A DNA stretch of 5,288 nt from Xanthobacteraceae bacterium (GTDB lineage Bacteria > Pseudomonadota > Alphaproteobacteria > Rhizobiales > Xanthobacteraceae): positions 1 to 5,288 of the forward strand of contig JASHRR010000718.1 of NCBI GenBank assembly GCA_030037185.1. Reading direction: 5' to 3'. A program made the position numbers and the translations under genes. This document shows, piece by piece, positions 1 through 5,283 of the stretch (position 1 is the first letter of the stretch; each line of letters opens with the position of its first letter). The notes under the pieces were generated by a model. That model was given only the letters and a program-made list of their open reading frames with translations, made no database searches and was not told where the DNA came from.

Positions 1-330
1 CGATCCGTTCGATAGACGTGGACGTGAGAGTCCGGCCCGTCGGTCTTGCGTACCGCTCTGCCACTTCCTCGTGTCGTGCCAGCCGTGCCCGTTAAGGAAC
101 GCTTCGAGCGCATCGGGCTCCATCCCGAAGAGCCAGATCCCTTAGCAACAAATAATTTGCACGTCCTCCTGACTCCCCATTGCCAGAAAATCCTTGCGCA
201 CAGAGGTGAACGCCAAACCGTTCCAGACGCGGCCTTAGCCAGGGATTCCAGCCACGACGCCGGCTTCGCAGTGCTCGTCGTCAGGCGCGGATTTGAAACC
301 AAAAAACGTCGGGATCCCGCCGACGGCCTG
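1..330 (-). pseudogene. SAM-dependent methyltransferase pseudogene (TIGR00027/COG3315-like), 3' part
   Basis: Reading the minus strand, pieces of a class I S-adenosylmethionine-dependent methyltransferase of the TIGR00027/leucine-carboxyl-methyltransferase-like group appear in order but in different frames. From about 220 down to 150 there is AFTSVRKDFL, then a stop, then IWLFGMEPDALEAFLNGHGW. From about 80 to 1, in another frame, there is HEEVAERYARPTGRTL followed by SIERI. These correspond to the family's C-terminal blocks: FTYVRKDFL, W-FGLEP-E-FL--YGW, and the closing ERYV-PTGR-L---IER. Weaker similarity (WLESLAKAASGTV, around 250-215, and IPTFFGF, around 320-300) fits the part before these. 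At least two frameshifts and two in-frame stops make it non-functional. The gene continues past the left edge; its 5' part is not recognisable and may have been replaced by the neighbouring transposase remnant. Family recognition is from memory of conserved blocks, not from a search. Confidence 0.65.
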
Positions 331-444
331 ATCCGACACACCGAGCAAGTCCACTCGGGCTTCCAGTTCGTTACACTGATCGGCGCACCACGCGTCCCCG
401 AGTGCGAGCTTCCCAGCGCTGAGCAAGCCCTTAGCATCGACGAG

Positions 445-641
445 ATCGGCAAGGCGGCTCCTGCCGCAGCGCCAGCTCCAGATGGCCGAGCACAAACGGC
501 GCTTGGTTCGGCAGACGGTCGAGCCGACCACCCCGACAGCGGTTGCGCTCTCTTCAGCGCTCGCTCCCGTATCGGCCGCCAGCAAAATCTGCGCGCTGCT
601 TGACCTTGCTGCCGGGCGTTTGCCCCGCTCGAAAGCGCCTT
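445..641 (-). pseudogene. IS630-family transposase remnant (N-terminal helix-turn-helix part), frameshifted
   Basis: The N-terminal DNA-binding part of an IS630-type DDE transposase can be followed through three frames on the minus strand. First comes AGQTPGSKVKQRA (about 630-590), then AQILLAADTGASAEESATA and GSTVCRTKRR (about 594-496), then FVLGHLELALRQEPP (about 494-448), which soon meets a stop. Together these match the usual start of this family: AGK-PARK-KRAQILLAAD-G-SDEEIA, then GVGGSTVYRTKRRFV-GNLE-AL-EEP. Only about 65 of the usual 340-360 residues remain, and no DDE catalytic domain is seen. At least two frameshifts separate the pieces. It lies beside, and may have been inserted into, the methyltransferase pseudogene. 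I could not identify terminal inverted repeats of the insertion sequence. It is evidence of old transposition, not of an active element. Confidence 0.7.
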
Positions 642-649
642 GGTTCATC

Positions 650-1100
650 GCCGGGCTTGGCTGAGTTCAACTCCTCGGCTCCACGGTCCCGGCGCCGAAG
701 ATTCGATGGAGACGCACCTTGCCGTTCAGCAGAAACCGTGGTGGCCACATATTTCGTTGAGTTTTTCCCGTGTGTCTTTCTTCTGATGCCGGGCAGCCAG
801 GCGACCTACTTTGGCGTCAGCGTCAAGACCCCGTAACGCCGGGACAGGAGGCCGCCTCAAGCCAGAGCGTATGTCCACCGGACCGACGCAGCCATTCCAA
901 AGGCGATGCCCGACGCTTTCATGCGCCGCTCGCCGTCTGCCGCGAGGGATGCGCTTCACGGTCGTCTTGGTAGCCCCCAGGGGCTGTCGTCTCGCGTACC
1001 CGCGTACCGGCTAGTGTCGGCGCTGGGCTCCCCCTCCACCGCTGCAGCCGCAGCGATCGCCGGTTTTGGCGGCGGAAGCGACACTCGCTCATTGGGCTTC
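650..1100. other. Gene-poor stretch, no convincing gene
   Basis: Open frames exist on both strands but overlap each other, are arginine/proline-rich shadows of GC-rich DNA, and show no family motif I recognise. The least implausible piece is minus-strand 959-726, which ends in a charged segment (ARHQKKDTREKLNEI) that could be debris of another transposase or regulator, but I cannot name it. No tRNA, terminator or promoter stands out. Confidence 0.4.
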
Positions 1101-1103
1101 TCG

Positions 1104-1355
1104 TCAATGCAATGTTTCGAGTGCCCGCCGTCCGGCCTCAGTGATTCTGACGCGGCCGACAGTTTGCCCGCCCGCCTTATTAACCTCGCGCCGTGTTGTT
1201 GCAAGTCCGGCGCTAATGAGGCGCGCTAACATCTGGCGTGTAAAGCCGCTGACGAACATGGTTGCTTCGGTAGCACCGAACGGCGTGCCGGCAAGCAATT
1301 GGAGTGCCAAGCGCTGCTGTGTGCCGAGATGACGTTTTCGAGGAGGTGCCGCCAT
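1104..1355 (-). CDS. Small winged-helix-like hypothetical protein, 83 aa
   Basis: This is a complete short ORF whose composition and order look like a real protein. It has a basic N-terminus (residues 1-10), a helix around 12-22 (QQRLALQLL), a helix-turn-helix-like stretch at 28-50 (ATEATMF, then FTRQMLARLISAGL), a probable beta-hairpin wing at 51-71 with a basic AGG turn, and a closing ITEAGRRALE helix (71-80). The L-SAGLA-T-----AGG---RVRIT-AGR-ALE pattern is typical of small winged-helix proteins that I recall as common hypothetical proteins in Bradyrhizobium-type genomes. Their function is unknown; DNA binding is an inference from the fold pattern. The ATG at 1355 has no clear Shine-Dalgarno sequence upstream, so the start is not certain, although the ORF has no better internal start. 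It stands alone between gene-poor stretches, with no operon partner in view. Confidence 0.6.
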   Translation of the reverse strand: MAAPPRKRHLGTQQRLALQLLAGTPFGATEATMFVSGFTRQMLARLISAGLATTRREVNKAGGQTVGRVRITEAGRRALETLH

Positions 1356-1689
1356 CTAAGGCAACTTGACCGCCGACTCAGGCAAATCGATCGGCAAACA
1401 AGCGTGTGCAGTACCAAACATCTGCCGCCGATATCTTATGCCTGCGCAAACATCGCAGCGCACCGTCTGCGTGAGCAGGACGGCCATCCAGGACGGCGAA
1501 CCCGCGGCAGGCAACGAAAGAGGAGCGGCCCGGACACAACTCGGGCGATGCTGGGGATGGGTTGCGTCTGAGCCGCCAAGGACAGAAGACTTCATACTAC
1601 AGGCGAACCGACCGCGTGGCGCAACTGTCACAAATACAATCCGTCGTCCGTCGCTATATTTCGCGCACCATATAGGCGCTCGCTCGCTC
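1356..1689. other. Intergenic stretch without recognisable gene
   Basis: Frames on both strands are open for 90-115 codons but contradict each other and have no domain-like pattern. The right part (about 1620-1690) becomes more AT-rich (CGCTATATTTCG, CCATATAGGCG) before the AT-rich inverted repeat. I see no tRNA, terminator or coding gene here. Confidence 0.4.
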
Positions 1690-1731
1690 AGAAGATTAAA
1701 TTCGTTGTTATAACAGGGAATTTAATCTTCT
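1690..1731. repeat. AT-rich inverted repeat, perfect 14-bp arms
   Basis: The left arm AGAAGATTAAATTC (1690-1703) is matched perfectly by its reverse complement GAATTTAATCTTCT (1718-1731). The 14-bp spacer itself contains a 10-bp palindrome, TGTTATAACA (1706-1715), so almost the whole 42 bp is self-complementary. The arms are about 80% A+T in an otherwise GC-rich region. There is no T-run and the stem is weak, so it is unlikely to be a terminator. A further AATTTAAT (1739-1746) lies 20 bp after the one in the right arm (1719-1726). The 13-bp core GAAGATTAAATTC occurs again at 5213-5225. The arrangement is what one expects of a DNA-binding or recombination site, such as two abutting transposon ends or a tyrosine-recombinase core, but no protein in the window shows which. 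Confidence 0.8.
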
Positions 1732-2060
1732 AAACGGTAATTTAATGGTGCCAGCCGGCTGCGAATTTATCGTCAGTACAACAGCTGAGAAGCTGGATCA
1801 ACGGGTCAAGGCCCGGATGGTCTACAGCCAATTGGAAACTATAGTCGGCGCAGGGTGCGATCCTGGCGATCGGTACTGACGGAAATGGCAGTTTTGCCCG
1901 CCGCTGGTAGCATCGCCTGCGCCTCCATATGACAAAGTCCGCACCGAACTCTCGCGTTCGTTGACGTCAAAAGGCGGCCCCCTTCATGACTTGCATACCT
2001 GTCCCATTGCCACAACGTGACACTCATCGGCCGGATCAGCCAAACGATCGAAGGCTGCAA
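1732..2060. other. Gene-poor stretch after the inverted repeat
   Basis: There is no convincing gene. A 44-codon frame (1745-1879, plus) starts 14 bp after the inverted repeat and reads protein-like in part (AEKLDQRVKARMVYSQLETI), but it has no ribosome binding site and no family I recognise; it could be a fragment. The minus-strand frame 2180-1839 looks like a chance opening. Confidence 0.35.
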
Positions 2061-2068
2061 CAAAAGAG

Positions 2069-2097
2069 AAAGGCGGGTGAACCGGCCCACCTTTTTT
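2069..2097. terminator. Probable rho-independent terminator, possibly bidirectional
   Basis: AAAGGCGGG (2069-2077) pairs with CCCACCTTT (2086-2094) with one C-A mismatch, around an 8-nt loop. It is followed by six T's (2092-2097) and preceded by an A-rich run (AAAAGAGAAA), so it could work on either strand, though the T-run is better on the plus strand. No intact gene ends immediately upstream on either strand. It may be a leftover of a lost gene, and the single mismatch fits decay. Confidence 0.55.
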
Positions 2098-2428
2098 GTT
2101 TGTAGAACAAAACCGAAAACGCCGCGGGTTGGGAGGCTGGAATCAAATAAAAGATCGGCACACACACATGCGAGTGTCACGCTGGCGTCTTTGGCTGCTT
2201 AAACCACACGCCCCTCGCGCTGTAATCGCGGCCCACTCAACATGCACCCAGCTCAACTTGGCATGCCTCTCAGCCAAGGAATGCAAATCCTTTAAGCCTT
2301 TAAACCTCGGGGCACCCCGGGACCTCTCTATACGGGCAGAAAATCCTTTGTAGCTCAAAATGGATCACTGCATGAAAACCGAATGGCGGGAGGATCTTCT
2401 AAGCCGCACAGCCGAACGCCGTTAACTC
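2098..2428. other. Intergenic stretch upstream of the lipoprotein gene
   Basis: No gene is recognised; short frames on both strands have no domain pattern. It includes a short inverted repeat, CTTGGC (2257-2262) and GCCAAG (2273-2278), too weak to name, and a GGGAGG run (2387-2392) that is about 40 bp from the lipoprotein start and so too far away to be its ribosome binding site. The promoter of the lipoprotein gene should lie here but I cannot place it with confidence. Confidence 0.35.
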
Positions 2429-2431
2429 TTG

Positions 2432-2671
2432 ATGCGATGTGAACGGGCAGCGACTCCCGTGCGGCTGACGAGCATCATTGCGGTCGCGGCTATCTCAGCT
2501 CCCCTGCTCGCGAGCTGCGGCTCGCAGTATTCCAAAAAGCCATGGATGGCCTATGACCAAGAGTGCGAGCAATTGGGCTTCAAACGAGGCACTCCAGAAC
2601 ATGCCAAGTGCCGCCTCGAACTGGCGCGCTATGCGACGCCGCGCGGGAGCGCGCCGGCCCCACCGAACTGA
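2432..2671 (+). CDS. Small secreted lipoprotein, hypothetical, 79 aa
   Basis: The N-terminus is a lipoprotein signal peptide: a basic n-region with arginines, a hydrophobic stretch (residues 12-26, LTSIIAVAAISAPLL) and a lipobox LLASC with the acylated cysteine at residue 29. Cleavage by signal peptidase II would leave about 51 residues anchored to a membrane. The residue after the cysteine is Gly, not Asp, so outer-membrane sorting is plausible. The mature part has two further cysteines (45 and 60) in a C-x4-GF-x2-GT-x5-C-R arrangement that I recall from small rhizobial lipoproteins; they may form a disulfide. The tail is proline/alanine-rich. The ATG at 2432 is used; a TTG directly before it (2429) and an in-frame GTG at 2459 are alternatives, the latter giving a compact VRLTSIIAV start. 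None has a strong Shine-Dalgarno sequence. No function is known, and there is no operon partner. Confidence 0.75.
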   Translation: MRCERAATPVRLTSIIAVAAISAPLLASCGSQYSKKPWMAYDQECEQLGFKRGTPEHAKCRLELARYATPRGSAPAPPN

Positions 2672-3212
2672 GCTACCGACACCCCCCTGCTGCAATTTCA
2701 TCGCATCAAAATGAAATCGAGATCGAGCTGATTGCAGCGAACCGCCGTGTGATTTCAACCTCGATGACGCACCGGGACGGGGCTCGGACCCTAAGGTTCA
2801 ACCTCATTGGTTTCGTTACGGGCAGTCTGCGGGGGGCTGTTGCCCGAGCTACGACCTGGCCGGCGCTTGACCGATGCCGCCAGCGGCTTGTTGCCAAACG
2901 TGCGATCGAGATGCCCGGGCATGCGGGACCATCACCTCTGAAATCCCAGCCTGCGCGGTTTGTGGAGGTTGCTCGCAATTTCACCCTCCGGCACCCCCCC
3001 GGCCGGCGGCGTTGCGGCTGGCCAAACAAGACGAATTGCTGCACAACCGGCCCGCGCCGTCAGATCTACCCCGAAACCGAATAGCATCGAGCCGTGCTCA
3101 GAAGAACACTTCTCGCGCCGCGAATCGATTCCGCGATGCACCGCTCCAACCAGCGTCTGCGAGCTTCACCATAAAGAGGGTTGCTTCACGCAATCGCAAC
3201 GCCCGTCCTGAA
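2672..3212. other. Long stretch without a recognisable gene
   Basis: Several overlapping frames are open on both strands (for example 2563-3084 plus and 3044-2706 minus), but each is low-complexity and arginine/proline-rich with no domain pattern. The plus frame contains EIEIEL (about 2711-2730) and ARFVEVA (about 2954-2975), faintly like pieces of an IS66 accessory protein but in the wrong order, so I do not call it. Decayed coding sequence is likely, but its origin is not visible. Confidence 0.4.
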
Positions 3213-3233
3213 GCGGACAACAATCTTGTCCGC
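3213..3233 (-). terminator. Hairpin just after the GH4 gene, terminator-like
   Basis: GCGGACAA (3213-3220) and TTGTCCGC (3226-3233) form a perfect 8-bp stem with a 5-nt loop, starting 14 bp beyond the stop codon of the minus-strand glycosidase gene. The stem is strong but no T-run follows on the minus strand, so it may be a weak terminator or an mRNA 3'-end stabilising stem. Its position right behind the gene supports a role in ending or protecting that transcript. Confidence 0.5.
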
Positions 3234-3247
3234 GTCTAGTCTATGGT

Positions 3248-4528
3248 CTAAACGCAGCTCTTGATGTATGGGCGATTGACCTCCCACAACTCATCCAGCA
3301 CCTTGGCCGCGGCCGTCGTGGAATTGACGACCGGATCGATCAATAAAGCCTCGAGCGCGATCTCCTTCGAACCGCGCACCGCTGCCTCCACGGCGAGCTG
3401 CTGGACGCTCGCCTGCACTGACAAGAGTTTTGCAATAGGGTCGGGTAACGGCCCAAGCGACACCGGGTGAACGCCGGCCGCGTCTACCATGATCGGCACC
3501 TCAACGGCGAGATCACCCGGCAAATTGGGAATGACGCCACGGTTATAGACAATGCCCGACTCGATAAAGCGCTTCTGGTTGTAAAGAATACCGGCGATCA
3601 CGGCCGCACCGCGCTCCCCTGAGGGCATGTGCCACCACTCCGGCATGGCACCCGAGCGGTCCAGCACGCGTTTGAGCGTGGTGAGAAATTCGGCTCGATC
3701 GCGCTCATCCTTATCGAAGTCGTACCCATGGTCGTCGGCTTCCCAGCCATAGGGAACGTACTCGCCCATATGATCGTCGCTGCAGGTCACCCAGAGACCG
3801 AACGCGCGGAATAGTCGCCGGCTCAGCGGCGCAAAGGCCGGGTCGTGCGTCGCATCCTTCTTCCGCAGCAACGGATAGAGGTCCTCGCCGGTTTCCCGGT
3901 GACGGATGTGGGTGAGCCACTGGAAATGGTTAAGGCCGGCGCCCCAGACGTCGACGTCCTCCGTGGGCATGTCCATGATGTGGGCGACATGGCCTTGGCC
4001 ACCAAAAATGCCTTCGCACAGGCCAACGGCACGTACCTTGCTATACTTCCCGAGCGCCAGGATGACACGGCTTTCCGGGTTGGAAAAATTGATCAGCAGC
4101 GCACTTGGGCACAACTCCTCGATATCGCGCGCGAACTCGAGCACCATCGGCAACGTTCTCAGTGTGAAGGAGAGCCCACCCGGGCCGCCGTTCTCGCCGA
4201 GCGTCTGACGAATCCCGTACTTCCTGGGTATTTGGTAGTCGAGCTTCCACAGTCGATTGCGATCAATCGCGGTGGCGTTGAGCACGAACCTGGCGCCGTC
4301 AAGCGCAGCACGGCGATCTGTCGTCTGTTCGATCTTCAGTCCGGCGCCAGACAAGTCGTTCAGCATCCGGGCCAGCATGGTCATACGCGCGAGGCTCTCG
4401 GGGTTGATATCTACCAGGGTTAGGGTTGAGCCCTGCAGCTTCTCCGCGAAGAATATGTCTCTGAACATGGTCAGTCCAAAGCACATGCTGCCGGCGCCGA
4501 TAAACACGATCTTGGCTGTATTGGTCAT
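3248..4528 (-). CDS. Glycoside hydrolase family 4 enzyme (alpha-galactosidase/alpha-glucosidase-like), NAD- and metal-dependent
   Basis: This is a full-length GH4 protein of 426 aa (family usually 430-480). GH4 enzymes cleave glycosides in the cytoplasm by an oxidation-elimination route with NAD+ and usually Mn2+. Visible features: Rossmann start KIVFIGAGS (6-14) with the ribose-binding Asp in LVDINPE (38-44); R-x7[19 protein letters not shown] (93-118); NFSNPES (147-153); Cys171 in GLCEGI and His201 in GLNHFQW, the expected metal ligands; [11 protein letters not shown] (250-260), the non-phospho type of loop; and [13 protein letters not shown] (333-345). The EYVPY block points to an unphosphorylated alpha-galactoside, glucoside or uronide, but the substrate cannot be fixed. 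The residue after the metal Cys is Glu172, not the usual His, Asp or Asn. The ATG at 4528 is preceded by GAGGA at good spacing. A 26-bp palindrome and weak promoter lie upstream, and no transporter gene is adjacent in the window. Confidence 0.92.
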   Translation of the reverse strand: MTNTAKIVFIGAGSMCFGLTMFRDIFFAEKLQGSTLTLVDINPESLARMTMLARMLNDLSGAGLKIEQTTDRRAALDGARFVLNATAIDRNRLWKLDYQIPRKYGIRQTLGENGGPGGLSFTLRTLPMVLEFARDIEELCPSALLINFSNPESRVILALGKYSKVRAVGLCEGIFGGQGHVAHIMDMPTEDVDVWGAGLNHFQWLTHIRHRETGEDLYPLLRKKDATHDPAFAPLSRRLFRAFGLWVTCSDDHMGEYVPYGWEADDHGYDFDKDERDRAEFLTTLKRVLDRSGAMPEWWHMPSGERGAAVIAGILYNQKRFIESGIVYNRGVIPNLPGDLAVEVPIMVDAAGVHPVSLGPLPDPIAKLLSVQASVQQLAVEAAVRGSKEIALEALLIDPVVNSTTAAAKVLDELWEVNRPYIKSCV

Positions 4529-4532
4529 ATTG

Positions 4533-4538
4533 ATCCTC
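4533..4538 (-). promoter_or_regulatory. Shine-Dalgarno sequence of the GH4 gene
   Basis: On the minus strand TGAGGATCAAT precedes ATG, placing GAGGA about 6 bp before the start at 4528. It is the clearest ribosome binding site in front of a gene in the window and fixes that start. Confidence 0.7.
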
Positions 4539-4579
4539 AGCAGGTGCGAGCACCCGTCGCTCGATCACAGTTCCCGGCA

Positions 4580-4605
4580 GCGTCTTGCTAATGTTAGCAA
4601 GACGC
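4580..4605. promoter_or_regulatory. Perfect 26-bp palindrome, probable operator of the GH4 gene
   Basis: GCGTCTTGCTAA (4580-4591) and TTAGCAAGACGC (4594-4605) are perfect reverse complements separated by TG. The site lies 52-77 bp upstream of the GH4 start codon. A dyad of this size and symmetry in front of a sugar-hydrolase gene fits the operator of a dimeric repressor; LacI-type and ROK-type regulators commonly control such genes, but the half-site does not let me choose. It overlaps the transcription start predicted from the weak promoter at 4610-4638, where a bound repressor would block transcription. As RNA it would form a strong 12-bp stem, but no T-run follows, so a terminator is unlikely. 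No regulator gene is in the window. Confidence 0.75.
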
Positions 4606-4636
4606 AATTTGCATACGCACGTAACTGCGTTGCGTC
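4601..4636. repeat. Second, nested dyad next to the operator
   Basis: GACGCAA (4601-4607) is repeated inverted as TTGCGTC (4630-4636), and inside it ACGCA (4615-4619) is repeated inverted as TGCGT (4626-4630). The outer left arm shares its GACGC with the end of the 26-bp palindrome. This could be a second regulator site or an auxiliary half-site covering the promoter. The arms are short, so chance cannot be excluded. Confidence 0.4.
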
Positions 4637-4638
4637 AC
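4610..4638 (-). promoter_or_regulatory. Weak sigma70-like promoter candidate for the GH4 gene
   Basis: On the minus strand GTGACG (4638-4633) and TATGCA (4615-4610) are separated by 17 bp and resemble -35 and -10 hexamers with 4/6 and 3/6 matches. Transcription would start near 4603, inside the 26-bp palindrome, leaving a leader of about 75 nt. The match is poor and the placement rests partly on its fit with the operator. Confidence 0.3.
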
Positions 4639-4836
4639 CACCTATTCGTGTTGCACCGCGTGCCCTGCGAAGATTGCGCCGGCAAGCGGCACAGCCGCGA
4701 CCGATTATCGTCGTGGCCGTTTTCCCGGCTGCGGCTGAAATCGACAGGCTGCGCAGCTGGGCTCGAACGTTGCCGAGGCGGTGCCGGCCACCATTCACCG
4801 AAATGAAAAATCGTCAGTAATAGAAACGAAACATCC

Positions 4837-5112
4837 TTAGTAATAAAGGTAGGTCACTGCCACCGTCGCCACCGCCAACAGCAGCGTCGCGATTCCGCCA
4901 ACAAGCGCCTCCTGCTGCCTAAGGCGCCAGTGAGGCTTGTCCGCCGTCTTCCAACCACCGAGAAATGCCATGACGTCCGCTCCCTCGGCTGACCGAAACC
5001 GTTTTGCTTCTTCCCTCACATAGTGCTTCGGCGGCAGCAGAACGAGCGCAATCAAAAAGATTTGTACACCCGCCAGTGCTAAGGCTGAGGGAGCGGTGGG
5101 ACCCCGATCCAT
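4837..5112 (-). CDS. Small two-helix membrane protein, hypothetical, 91 aa
   Basis: The protein has two clear hydrophobic segments: residues about 9-28 (LALAGVQIFLIALVLLPP core) and about 69-91 (EALVGGIATLLLAVATVAVTYLYY core), the second ending the protein. They are joined by a charged loop of about 40 residues with many Lys/Arg (KHYVREEAKRFR), so the loop probably faces the cytoplasm as a hairpin. I do not recognise a family. The ATG at 5112 is preferred because the first segment follows closely and the extra sequence from the upstream ATG at 5166 (18 residues, 109 aa total) contains one copy of a local direct repeat; neither start has a good Shine-Dalgarno sequence. The gene points the same way as GH4, 308 bp upstream of it, but the operator-like palindrome between them argues for separate transcription. 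The rest of that gap holds nothing I recognise. Confidence 0.6.
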   Translation of the reverse strand: MDRGPTAPSALALAGVQIFLIALVLLPPKHYVREEAKRFRSAEGADVMAFLGGWKTADKPHWRLRQQEALVGGIATLLLAVATVAVTYLYY

Positions 5113-5143
5113 TATCGTCGTGAAAGTGCTAAGGTTGAGGAGC
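5075..5143. repeat. Imperfect direct repeat, two ~20-bp copies 50 bp apart
   Basis: AGTGCTAAGGCTGAGGGAGC (5075-5094) recurs as AGTGCTAAGGTTGAGGAGC (5125-5143), with one substitution and one deleted base. The sequence between the copies is not repeated. One copy is inside the membrane-protein gene and the other just upstream of its preferred start, read in a different frame. It may be a small duplication or paired regulator sites. Confidence 0.6.
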
Positions 5144-5211
5144 TTTTGCTTGCCCGCGTGTTGCATTAGGTTGCTGCTAGTTTCGATAATGGGATTGTGC
5201 CCATAGGGTTC

Positions 5212-5225
5212 GGAAGATTAAATTC
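5212..5225. repeat. Third copy of the AT-rich repeat arm
   Basis: GAAGATTAAATTC (5213-5225) is identical to 13 of the 14 bases of the arm at 1690-1703. It is inverted relative to the arm at 1718-1731, and similarity to that arm continues inward in part (TCTAAACGGTA against TCCGAACCCTA). It is followed by TTCTTTAAAG, which contains the palindrome CTTTAAAG. Given the motif from the first site, a 13-base match elsewhere in 5.3 kb is unlikely by chance. It is a candidate end or recombinase-binding site. Confidence 0.6.
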
Positions 5226-5278
5226 TTCTTTAAAGTCCGGTAAAACGGCGAATACTACTGAGTAAGAAAGCCGCATTC

Positions 5279-5283
5279 GGAGG
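5279..5283 (+). promoter_or_regulatory. Possible Shine-Dalgarno sequence of a gene beginning at or beyond the right edge
   Basis: The window ends in CGGAGGTATTA. GGAGG is a near-perfect ribosome binding site and the final A could be the first base of a start codon. Nothing of the gene itself is visible. Confidence 0.35.

Noticed and set aside
1771..1800. TCGTCAG followed by AAGCT, resembling a tts box (type III secretion promoter element of rhizobia)
   Set aside because: The spacing between the two conserved parts is about 13 bp instead of 7, and no effector gene follows.
1745..1879. 44-codon plus-strand frame after the AT-rich inverted repeat
   Set aside because: Part of it reads protein-like, but it has no ribosome binding site and no recognisable family, and it is too short to support alone.
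1991..2015. TGT...ACA resembling a NifA upstream activator site
   Set aside because: There are 9 bp between TGT and ACA rather than 10, and no sigma54 promoter or nif-type gene is nearby.
2257..2278. TTGGCATG resembling a sigma54 -24 element
   Set aside because: The -12 TTGC element is absent at the required distance.
2711..2975. EIEIEL and ARFVEVA pieces resembling an IS66 accessory protein
   Set aside because: They occur in the reverse of the family order, about 240 bp apart, and nothing else of IS66 is present.
3845..4423. Long plus-strand frame of 192 codons
   Set aside because: It lies wholly antisense to the GH4 gene and has no domain pattern; it is a shadow of a GC-rich coding strand.
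4257..4820. Plus-strand frame of 187 codons spanning the GH4 5' end and upstream region
   Set aside because: Most of it is antisense to GH4 and it crosses the operator-like palindrome; there is no protein family signal.
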